Of a stretch of 64,000 nucleotides of DNA, positions 51,362-61,530 are shown one piece after another. A model generated the notes under the pieces. That model saw only the letters and a program-made list of their open reading frames with translations. It made no database searches and was not told where the DNA came from. The stretch is taken from positions 43,883,659-43,947,658 of the forward strand of contig NC_083605.1 in NCBI RefSeq assembly GCF_029168945.1. The letters are read 5' to 3'. The stretch's first letter is position 1, and each line of letters opens with the position of its first letter. The DNA comes from Cannabis sativa (Eukaryota > Streptophyta > Magnoliopsida > Rosales > Cannabaceae). The translations under genes were made by a program, and so were the position numbers.

Positions 51362-52203
51362 TGTTGGAAATTATTTTACTAGGATCTATTTAGTATCATG
51401 TATGTTGGATTAACAACCTAATATGAATTCTAAAACAATGAAAATAAACACATATAAAGTTAGAAAACCTTACAGTGGGTGCAGCGGAATATTATGACTC
51501 CTTCCGCTCAGATCTCTAGCCCTTGATTCCTTTCTGTAGCAGAGCATCACCAAGATCTAAACCTGGATCTTCTTTTCTCCTTCTTTGATGCAGAATTTCA
51601 ATAGTCTTACATACTATGATTGAGGTACCACTTGATGTGTGTGGGCACTACTCATTTACTCAAAGTTTCGAAATTTAGAGAGAAGAAAAGAGAGAGAGAC
51701 GTGTGAGGCATTTTTTTGAAAGAAACAAAGTGATCAAAGATGTGTGTCTATGTTTCCTCAATCCAACGCTTTCTATTTATAGGAAACCCTCTAGGTTTAG
51801 GTTAGAATTGTATGGCATTAAAATAATGGAAACTACAAATGGAATTTCCTATGCATAGGGCTGGCCATTCAAAGGGTATTGGGCCTCACTTTGCAACTTT
51901 CCCATTTTGTTATTTTCCATTCCCATTTTCTCAAAAATGCCAATTTTCCAATTTAACCTTTTAAATGACAATTCTAATTATTTAATAACTTGGAAATAAT
52001 TATTAAATAATATTGTCATTTAATATATTTATTAATTTAGACATATAAAGTCTCTTAATCAATAAATAAACCTAAAATCTCTTTTCTTTACAATTTCGCC
52101 CTTGCTTAGTGAAAATTCATAAAGTAGACATAGTCTAACTTTTAGAATTATAATTGATTAATTAAAATCAATTAACTGAGTCTTACAAGCAGTATGGTCT
52201 CAA
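51362..52203 (-). mobile_element. Truncated Ty1-copia LTR at the satellite inversion
   Basis: Starts TGTTGGAAATTATTTTACTAGGATC, the inverted 3' terminus of the copia LTR seen at 37796. It follows the full LTR at 53938-55778 for about 840 bp and then stops after AAGCAGTATGGTCTCAA, where satellite in the opposite orientation begins. About half of the LTR and all internal sequence are missing. The break coincides with the orientation change of the satellite. Confidence 0.85.
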
Positions 52204-53937
52204 TCCGAGTCTAGGTAAGTATCTGGATCCCTATCTAGGTGCAAGTCTGTGTTTGGGATCGGGTCCCAGATTTAGGTGCAGGTTCGGGTCTCAATTCCGG
52301 TCTGGGTACACTAACGTGTCCGGGCCCGAGTTCAAGTCTCAGTTTGGGTCTGAGGCTAGTCTGTGATTGGTTCTAGGTCTGGGTTCGGGTCCTGGTCCTG
52401 GTCACAGTCTTAGTGTTGTTCTAGGGTCCTGGTTCGAATTTTGGCTCCCATGTCTAGGTTTGGGTTAGGGTTTGGTTCTTCGTCTGGGTTCTGGTCCTAG
52501 TCTGAGTCCCAGATCTAGACATCAACTACTGGTCTGTTCCAGCTCCCGTTACCCGAATCCTAAGTGCGGTTCTAGGTCCTGACCCTAGTTCTGTGTCATT
52601 AGTCTGGTTCCTTGTTTGGTTCGATTTGCGATTCTTAGTTCGAGTTTCAGTTTGAGTTCGGATCGGAGTTCGAGTCCTGGTCTGACTTTGGGTTCTGTAA
52701 GGATTTCAGTCTAGGTCCAGATCAGGCTCCGGGTGTGGGTTTGCATCCTGGGTCTTGGTAAAGGTTGGGTCCGAGTCCCAAGTTCCAATCTCGATCTAAG
52801 TCTGGATTCAGTTCTGGGTATAAGTCCTTTGTTTTGATCCTGGACTGGGTTCGAGTTTGGGTCCTGGTCCGGGACTATCTTTGGGTCTGATTCTAGGTGT
52901 GGGTTTGGGTTCGTGTCCAAGTCTATGTCCGGGTTTGTGTCCAGGTCTTGACCCCGATCTGGTTCTAGGTTCGGGTCCAGGTCCAAGTTGGGGTCCTACG
53001 TGCGGGTCCAAGTTTGGGTCTGGGTCAGGATCTCGGTCCAGATCTAGGTCCAGCATTTCGATCCCAGTCTGGGTCTTAGTCTGAGTCCAAGTTCTTATTC
53101 GGATCCCTATCTAAGTCTAAGTCTGTGTTTGGGATCGGGTCCAAGATTTAGGTCCAGGTCTAGGTCTCAGTTCCGCTTTGGGTACACGACTGTGTCCGCG
53201 CTCGAGTTCCAGTCTCAGTTTGGGTCTGAGGCTAGGTCTGTGTTCGTTTCTACGTCTGGGTCCAGGTCCTGGTCACGGTACTAGTCTTGTTCTAGGGTCT
53301 TGGTTCGGCGATTCTTGTTCAGGTTCTAATTTTGGGTCCCAGGTCTAGGTCTGGGTTCGGGTTTGGTTCTTCATCTGGGTTCTGGTCCTAGTTTGAGTCC
53401 CAAATCTAGACACCGACTACTGGTCTGTTCCAGGCCCCTTTAATCGAATCCTAAGTCAAGATCTCGATCACTGTCATGGCTCTCGATCTTGTTCTGGTTC
53501 AGATCCCAGGTCCCATTTCTGAGTTTGGGTTCGGGATCGAGACAGGGGTGCGGTTCTATGTCCCGACCATGGTTCTATGTCCCTAGTATGGTTCCATGTT
53601 TGGGTCTGAGTTCAGGTTCCGGTTCGGGTACTGAGTCAAGGTTTGGGTTTGGAACCGGGTCCGGCTCCCAATTCGGGTCTAGGTCTTATTTGGAGTCCGG
53701 GACCTGGTCCGGTTACGGTTCTGGATCTAGGTCCAATTTCAGTTATGATTCCTAGTCCAAGTCCTAGTTCCAGTCTGGGTCAACTTCAGGTTTTGGTTCA
53801 AATTTTGGGTAACAGGGTACCGGTTCATGTCCACTTTTGGGTTTGGGACTTGGTTCAGGTCTGGGTGTGGGTTCGGGTCCTCGTCAGGGTTCGGGTCCAG
53901 GGCTGGGTCCCAAATCCAGACACCGACTACGGGTTTT
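52204..53937 (-). repeat. Hexamer satellite, inverted block 1
   Basis: The same satellite read as its reverse complement (GGGTCTGGGTTCGGG style on +). Landmarks appear inverted and in reverse order: the CCCGTTACCC family near 52545 and 53440 (partly mutated), CCAGCATTTCGATCCC near 53053, and the complement of GTAGTCGGTGT near 53921. It is bounded on both sides by copia LTR ends in minus orientation. Confidence 0.88.
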
Positions 53938-55778
53938 TGATGGAAATTATTTTACCAGGATCTTAGATCTACTCACAAGTATGTTGTTTAAACACCCTAA
54001 ATATGAACTTCCTAAAACAATAAATTAAACACATATAAAGTTAAGAAAACCTTACATTGATGCAGCAGAATTAATGTCTCCTTCCGCTCAGATCTCGAAC
54101 CCTTTTATCCTTTCTGTAGCAGAGTATAATCAAGATCTGAGCCCGAATGTCCTTCTTCTTCAAGTTTGATCCTTCACAATCTTCCAATCTATGATTGAGT
54201 TACTGCTTGCTCTGTGTGGGCACTCACTCTTTCACTAGGGTTCGAAATTTATGAAGAAGAAAAGAGAAGAGGGATTTTGGCCAGGTATAGGAAGTGGGGA
54301 AGGCTCAGTTTTCTGAAGAGAGATTTCTGTCAGAAAAGGTTATTTAAAACTTGTGATTTGACTGAGCCATCACTTTCTATTTGTAGGCAACTACTATGTT
54401 TAAGTTACAGATTATTTGGCATTAAAATAATGAAAATATTAATTCGAAATCCTACAAAGTGGCCGGCCATGGTATAGTTTATGGGCCCCACTTTATTTCG
54501 CAGTTTTAACAAATTTGATTTCTATTTTCTCAAAAACACTAATTTTCCAATTCTAACCATTTAAATGCCAAAACTAATTATTTAATAACTAAAATAGATT
54601 ATTAAATAATATTGTCATTTAATTTAATTATTAACTAGACATATAAAGTCTATTAATAAATAAATAAACCTAGAATCTCTTTTCTTTACAATTTCACCCC
54701 TGCTTAGTGAAAATTCATAAAATTAGACATAGTCTAACTTTAGAATTATAATTGATCAATCACGAATCAATTAATGAGTCTTACAAGCAGAATGTTCTCA
54801 ACTAGAATGGGGACTGCTGAGCTTCTAATAAGTGAACCAAATTTACCAAGTAAATTCCTACTTATTAATTCTTCGTTGAATCCACTCTTAGAACTTAGAA
54901 TTGCACTCTCAGACTTATATAGAGCATATTATATTTTTCACGATATCAATATGCTATCTCATTCAACCATTGTTATAATCTTATTGTGATTTAAAGATCC
55001 TCTATATAGATGATCTACATCGAGATGGGATTTCTTTACCGTTCTCACCCCTCAATGTATTTTGCCCCTTGAAACACTTAGCTACCTGTAAATGGTGTTT
55101 AGTGATCGAATAATTAGTCAGTTAAACAAGAGCTCATCAATTTACTTCTATTTGCTAAGCTCGAAGGGAATCATCACTTGACTTCTATACACTTGACTTC
55201 TATACGTATGTTCCCAAAATATACGTATCACCCTGACCTAAAAATAGGCTTAACTAATAAATCAAAGAACATGAATAGTACTCCTGAGTTGAGCCTAAGC
55301 ATATCAGGATTTAGATTCTTTTAATCTTAAGATCAACTACTGATATTGACTTGGAAAGATATATATAACGGTAAGTTTGTAATATCTTAACTTAGTTGCA
55401 ATATCGGTCTAGTCCAATGTATACTCCATACATTCGAAACTAGTATACTTTACTAATGTCCTGCAAAGAACATAACACTTACTCGAAGTGTAAGTACACA
55501 TCATCGCTGATTATCACACTAGTGTAAATCCAATAACACTGATGAAATAGGGACCAAGTCTTTTGATTCATATGATCACAATCACATTCCACTGTGTTGA
55601 CGATACTGTAATTGTGAATAAACATATGATCTGGATTTAACTGATTCTGTGTGTAAATGTAATAAACATATTAAACCATTAGCATGTAGAATTCATGCAA
55701 ACATCTATCACTTCAAATTTCTTATATTGATAACTAATCAGATTGTAAAGAGTTTTATTTAGGGCATAAAACCCAACA
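53938..55778 (-). mobile_element. Ty1-copia 3' LTR (minus-strand element)
   Basis: 1841 bp. On minus it starts TGTTGGGTTTTATGCCC (55778) and ends TTTCCATCA (53938, a one-base change from the usual TTCCAACA type). A polypurine tract precedes it on the right side, so it is the 3' LTR of an element read right to left. It is homologous over its length to the split LTR at 26462/37796. Confidence 0.88.
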
Positions 55779-55791
55779 AACTCCCACTTGC
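55779..55791 (-). other. Polypurine tract of minus-strand copia element
   Basis: Minus strand GCAAGTGGGAGTT immediately before the LTR start TGTTGGG, matching the tract at 26451-26461. Confidence 0.8.
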
Positions 55792-57605
55792 ACTAACATA
55801 AAACAAACTGTGCAAATAGGTCAATCTGATGTCTTGATCTTCAGATCAAGTGTAGTATATTTGAATCCACCCAAAATTCTGGAAACTAGTTCATAAATAC
55901 ACTTATGAAACATCCTTTACTATATACTTTATTTATCAAGGGATACTAAAATCTTTACTATTTTTAAAAGTACATCTGAATAAACAGAAGACATATCTCT
56001 CATATTTTAAAATATGTAATTGAGATAATACAGTGTAGACTTTTCTTCAGTGATATAACTTTCTTGGATTTTCGAATACACAAAGTTATAACTCTTCTCT
56101 GGTAGAGCTTGAATTATTATAGAATAATTTCTCCACCCCCAAAGTAAGCACCATCTCATGAATCTCGAAATGAGTTTGTGAGATACCAGGACAACTGATA
56201 CATAGTTCCTCAATATCTAACATATAGATCACTTTCATAAACCTTTCTTGAATATCTTCTAATGTTCCCTATTTTATTACATCTCAAGTAGCTCCCACTC
56301 AATAACAAATGTCTGGTTAAATAATACTTTTAACCTCTGATTGTTTGGAGAGTTACCTAGTTGTGACTTTTGTATTAGTCTGAAACATTAAGTTAAGACT
56401 AAGTCATCAACATAACAGACTAGTATTTAAAGTGAAAAATACATGCCAGAGATAAAGTAATCAAAAATAAGATACCATAAAATTTTATGAGGATTAAGAA
56501 TTCTAGGTTCAAGTCATTCGAATGGACTGAACTAGAGTTCTTTATCTTATTCTCATAATTCGGATAAGTTATTCCTATCCATGTGAATGGTTAGATTTGC
56601 TTTTCAGTAGTGTTTTTAAGTACCTATCACAAGTATCAACATGATGAAGATGGGTATAGAACTTTAAAATTCTCCTACTCAATTAAGGTAGTGTGAAACT
56701 TTTCCAAAGAACTTTCATAGGTATCATACTTTTACTTACAACAGTAAAACGAAATGGAACATACAATCAAGATCAAGAATTTATATTGATAATAGCTAAC
56801 TCATTATATTACTTCCATGTTTAAAGAAAATATGTGTCACATAGGGAATTGTGGAATAGACTTCACCCCTAAGAATATATATATAGGTTACTTGTGGATA
56901 ACCTCCACCCCTAAGTATATAGAGATTATGATCCACCCCTAAAGGTTGTAAAGATCATTATTCTCTAAGTGTGATAGAGTTTATGTGGAGTTGAATACTA
57001 TCCAGAGTTCATTAGACATAAAAGATCGTTGAACTGCATAGTTTTCTTAACTTTTCTCCACCCCTATCAGATCAAAAGATCCTTTTACTAAACAAATTCT
57101 CAATAATTGTATTAGAATTAACAATTATTGTTAAACATAGAATGAATTTCTAGTGTTTATTTAATATAACTCTATGAAGAGTTGTAAATATTATAGAATT
57201 TGCATCAATAATAAAAACACTCACACATACAAACATATAAATATAATGTGGTAATAATTGATGAAGATAAATTAAATGAAGCTCAATCTCATAAATTGCA
57301 ATTGGATAATTTCGAAAAATTATAAACTTTTTTAATAAAAAAAAAATGTATTGCAACAATATGAGAGAAACAGGGATAAATATCCCTAACTAAAATTTGA
57401 AATCGAAATTGTCTTTTAAACTAAAACAATTAATTCAAAAATAAATTGAAGAGCTTCATCATCATCTGGACTATTTCACCCTTGGTTCAGCTTTCTGATC
57501 CAACTCATCTGAGTTCAAGTAGCTTGGCCTATAAGAAGAAGAAAACAAATAAACAAAGTTAGTCCAGAATCATAAATCCAATTGGATAATAATTCACTAA
57601 AACTC
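55792..57605 (-). pseudogene. Decayed and internally deleted copia pol region
   Basis: About 1.8 kb between gag and the 3' LTR, where an intact copia pol would need roughly 3 kb or more. No long frame survives. A reverse transcriptase-like VCYVDDL is readable on minus at 56401-56420, in the right order and orientation. Elsewhere I recognise nothing. The words CCACCCCTAA or CACCCCTAAG recur at about 56863, 56905, 56932 and 57058. Best read as pol that suffered large deletions and then many point changes, though part could be unrelated non-coding sequence. Confidence 0.55.
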
Positions 57606-58493
57606 TTAAAGTTTATAAATAGAAATACCTTGTTTCTTTGCAAGAAGTTTAGGACACTGGGATTTCCAATGACCTTTCTCATTGCAGTAGAAACACTTTC
57701 CTTTAAGTGTAGCATCACCAGAAGGAGCAGCCTTTTTATTCTTCATGGCTTTTGTTCGCTTCTTGGTGTTCTTCCACTTCTTCTTCGATTTGGGTTTCGA
57801 AGCAGAGGCAATATTTGCTTCAGGTTTGTTCGTCCCATTACCATTCCCAGGATTGTGAGGTTTATTCCCTTTCTTCTTGGGTGCTCCAATCAAATTTTCA
57901 TAAGTTTGAAGGTCATTGACTAATTCATGAAGGTCAATTTCCTTCTTATTCATGACATAATTTGATGTGTATGGTAGAAATGCTGGAGTCAGGCTATTCA
58001 AGATAAGACTTACTTGAGTAGCACTGTCCATTTCAGCACCATGATCGTGGGCTTCTTGGAAATAACTTGACATTAGGAGAACATGGTCACGCATGTTTTG
58101 ATGAGGTTCCATCCGCGCATTAATGTACTTCTTAGTCGCGTCAAAGCGTGACTGAAGTGCCTTACCGAATAGCTCATTTAACTTCGTCATAACTTCAGTA
58201 GCCTTCTCGGTTTTAGAAAATCGAGTTTTGAGGGTATCAACCATGCTAGAAAGCATAAAGTATAGAGCTTTGTCATTTGCTTTCTGTCAACGCTCATACT
58301 TTTCTTTCACAGCTTTGGATGCATTATCCCCAGGCACTTCAGGTGACGGCTCAGTTAAAACAAACAAGGCACTTTCTCCTATGAGAGCAATATTAATGTT
58401 CTCATTCCACTTAGTAAAGTTAGATCCATTCAGCTTATTTTCAAACAACAGTGATAACATGGGATTCATTTTGATAATACACGATACTACCAA
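57606..58493 (-). pseudogene. Ty1-copia gag with one nonsense codon
   Basis: A gag protein in one frame, interrupted by a single TGA just after KEKYER (near 58284-58286), where related gags usually have Trp. The N-terminal part (58287-58493) contains NPMLSLLFENKLNGSNFTKWNENI, typical of copia gag (UBN2/gag-polypeptide type). The 216-residue C-terminal part continues with LNSLTPAFLPYTSNYVMNKKEIDLHELVNDLQTYE, a Lys-rich linker, and a CX2CX4HX4C zinc knuckle (CFYCNEKGHWKSQC, coded at 57654-57695). Gag would coat element RNA. The frame ends shortly after the knuckle (QGISIYKL), probably out of the original frame. Gag is much better kept than pol in the same element. Confidence 0.88.
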
Positions 58494-59751
58494 ATAATAG
58501 AAATCAACAAATAGAAATTAATAATGGTTTAAACACAAAATCAATTCAGAAATTATAAGCACATAGCAAGTAGGAATGATATGAGAAAATACTTTAAAAA
58601 AAATTCAATCCTAAATAATTTCCAAGGTTTTTCAATAAACTGATATCAGTGTCCCGTTTAGGCGAGAGTCAAAGCTATCATCTATTGAATAGAGTTGTCA
58701 GCTCATCTAAAATGTTAAACATTCTAGCAACCTTTTATTCGATCAAGATTGGAATCCAGCGTTGTCCCGTTTAGGCGAGAGTCAAGGCTATTCTATCTTA
58801 TGAGCTACTACCATTGTTTCGCAATTTGCAATTCAAATATGGTCGCCACCATTAGGGTGATCTATACCATATAAAATACTTACAAACTACTTATCTTTCA
58901 AGATTAAACGGTGTAAAATTGCTAATGAACGTTCCTCCATTAGGGAGGATTACTCACTAAAACAAACGCGATGTAAAACCAACAATGGAGATCGAATATC
59001 TTAATAATAATAAAGCTCATTCTTTAAAATATATTTTCTTTATTATTCTAATAAATAAATTCTCATTAAATTCGAAATTTAGAATTTAAATTCAAAAATA
59101 AGAATTTAATATAATATTTATAAAATTATACTTAGCTGGTGATTGAAATAAAATTAATTATTTCCATCTTAGTAATAATCTTAAATATAAATATTAAGGA
59201 AATTAATTTAAGTTGAATTAAATTAGATTAATTAGCAACTTAAAAATTTCCTTGAGAATATATTTATTGTATTCGAAAAATAAAGTATATATATATAAAA
59301 AAAAATATACAAATTTTCGAAAAATAATAAATACTGAGAAAAATACTTCAAGCAAAAATATCACCTATCTAGATTTTCTTTTGACTAATTAATTCAATTT
59401 CTAATAATATATATTTTAAATTTCTTTTTATTTTAAATTAATCAATATATGAAAAAATCATTGATTTAAGTTGGTCCAAGAATTAATTAAAATAAATAAT
59501 TAATTTACAACTCAATCTATTTTTCAAGATAAATTCAAAATCATTGCATAAATAAAATGAAATTTTCGAAATTGATTAATAAAATAAAAAAATATATATA
59601 TTTTGAAAATTATTTAAATTTAAGTTGAAAAATTAAATTTCAACCTAAAAATAATTTTCTATTTAATTAAGTGTCATGAAAAATAAATATTTAAGTATCA
59701 TGATGAAAATCAACTTAGATATTTAAATTTTTCAAGTTAATTAAATGTATT
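58494..59751 (-). other. AT-rich region upstream of copia gag, no 5' LTR
   Basis: No gene seen. On minus it precedes gag and should hold leader, PBS and 5' LTR, but I find neither TGGTATCAGAGC nor the LTR terminus. It contains two direct copies of GTCCCGTTTAGGCGAGAGTC (58651 and 58764, 113 bp apart) and then strongly AT-rich, mostly A/T-run sequence from about 58980 to 59750. The right end meets inverted satellite at ATTTGGATCACCGAC. Either the 5' LTR was deleted or this is another decayed element. Confidence 0.55.
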
Positions 59752-61049
59752 TGGATCACCGACTATTTTGTTGGTTCCAGGCCCCGTTACCCGAATCCCG
59801 AGTCAAGATTTGGATCACTGTCACGGGTCTCGGTCTTGTTCTTGTTCAGGTCTCAGGTCTCATTTCTGAGTTTGGGTTCGGGATCGAGACTGGGGTGCGG
59901 TTCTAGGTCCCGACCCTGGTTCTTTGTCCCTAGTCTAGTTCCATGTTTGTGTTTGAGTTCAAGCTCGGGTTCGAGTCCCGAATCCAGGTTTGGGTTGGGA
60001 TCCGGGTCCAGCTCCCAATTCGGGTCTAGGTCTTATTTGGAGTCCGGGTCCTAGTCCGGTTACGATTGTGGATCTAGGTCCAATTTCAGTTAAGATTCCA
60101 AGTCCAAGTCCTAGTTCCAGTCCAGGTCAACTTCTAGTTTTGGTTCCAATTTTGGGCCACAGGGTACGGGTTCGGGTCCACTTTTGGGTTTGGGACTGGG
60201 TTCAGGTCCTGGTCTGGGTACACGACCGTGCCCGGGCCCGAGTTCCAGTCTCAGTTTGGGTCTGAGGCTAGGTCGGTGTTCGGTTCTAGGTTTGCGTCTG
60301 GGTCCTGGTCACGGTCCTAGTCTTGTTCTAGGGTCCTGGTTTGGCGATTCTTAATTTTTGGTCCCAGGTCTAGGTCTGGGTTCGGATTTGGTTCTTCGTC
60401 CGGGTTGTGGTCTTAGTCAGAGTCCCAGATCTAGACACCGACTATTGGCCTATTCTAGGCCCTTTTTCCCAAATCCCGAGTAAAGATCTGGATCACTATC
60501 ACGGGTCTCGGCCTGGTTCTGGTTCAGGTCTCAGGTCCCATTTTGGAGTTTGGGTTCGGGATTGAGACTGGGGTGCGATTCTAGGTCCCGACACTGATTC
60601 TTTGTCCCTAGTCTAGTTACATGTTTGGGTCTGAGTTCATGTTCGGGTTTGGGTCCCGAGTCCAAGTTTTGATTGGGATCCGTGTCCGGCTCCCAATTCG
60701 GGTCTAAGTCTGATTTGGAGTCCTTGTCTTGGTCCGGTTACGGTTTTGGATCTAGGTCGAATTTCAGTTATGATTCCAAGTCCAAGTCCTAGTTCCAGTC
60801 CTGGTCAACTTCCAATTTTGGTTCCAATTTGGATCACAGGGTACGGGTTCGAGTCCACTTTTGGGTTTGGGATTGGGTTTAGGTCCGGGTGTGGGTTCGG
60901 GTCCTTGTCATGGTTCGGGTCCAGGGCTTGGTCCCAAATCCAGACACTGACTACGGGTTTTGTCCAAGCCCTAAGTCCAAATCTAGATCTCCATCTCGGG
61001 TCCCAGTGTGGTTCCATTTCTGGTGTCGGGTCACTAGCTAGGTCCTAGG
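59752..61049 (-). repeat. Hexamer satellite, inverted block 2
   Basis: Inverted satellite with CCCCGTTACCCGAATCCCGAG near 59782, the complements of other landmarks in reversed order, and a perfect G4 motif on + at 60154-60176. A second unit start lies near 60430-60480 (CCGACTATTGGCC, then CCCTTTTTCCC replacing CCCCGTTACCC). It ends at CTAGCTAGGTCCTAGG, next to a + oriented copia LTR. Confidence 0.87.
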
Positions 61050-61530
61050 TGTTGGGTTTTATGTCCTAAATAAAACTCATTTCAATATAATCAGATTTAC
61101 TTATTAATATAGATCAGAAATAACATTTAATGTTGCATGGTTCACATGATTTATTTCATGATTATATGTATATAATGTATGAATTCATTTGAAACCCTTT
61201 TCACATACTTGATCCTACTTAATGTGCTGTCAACACAATTGAAAGTAAACATGACTATGTGAATAAAGTTTCCTAGATTTATCAGACATAGGGTTTTACT
61301 GATATGATAATCTACAACAGAGTTTACTTGCATTTGGCGAAGTACTATGTTCTTTCCAGTGCATTGGTTAAAGTAAAGCTCAGGTTTGATGCATGGAGTA
61401 TGCATCGGAAGGGACCGACATTGAACTTTGACTTAGATTTATTAAACTTACCGTAATATCTATTCAAGTCAATATCGCCTAGTTGATCCTAGATCAAATG
61501 TTCTTAATCCTGTTATGATTAGGCTCAATC
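61050..61530 (+). mobile_element. Ty1-copia LTR start, interrupted by Sirevirus-like element
   Basis: Begins TGTTGGGTTTTATGTCC directly against satellite, and follows the LTR at 26462 base for base in large stretches (for example ATGCATGGAGTATGCATCGG and GTTATGATTAGGCTCAATC). It stops at CTCAATC, where the copy at 26462 continues TTGAAAGG. This is either a 5' LTR or a solo LTR; the remainder would lie beyond the window. Confidence 0.87.

Noticed and set aside
54214..54989. Plus-strand frames inside the copia LTR (87 and 71 aa)
   Set aside because: They lie within an LTR, are not kept in the other LTR copies, and have no domain.
56007..56213. 68-aa minus-strand frame in the decayed copia region
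   Set aside because: No recognisable motif and not in a position matching an intact pol domain; probably a chance frame in decayed DNA.
59752..61049. Target duplication across the minus-strand copia copy (CACCGACTA seen on both sides, near 53921 and 59757)
   Set aside because: CACCGACTA is a normal word occurring at two positions of the satellite unit and it is not adjacent to the LTR end, so it does not prove a target duplication.
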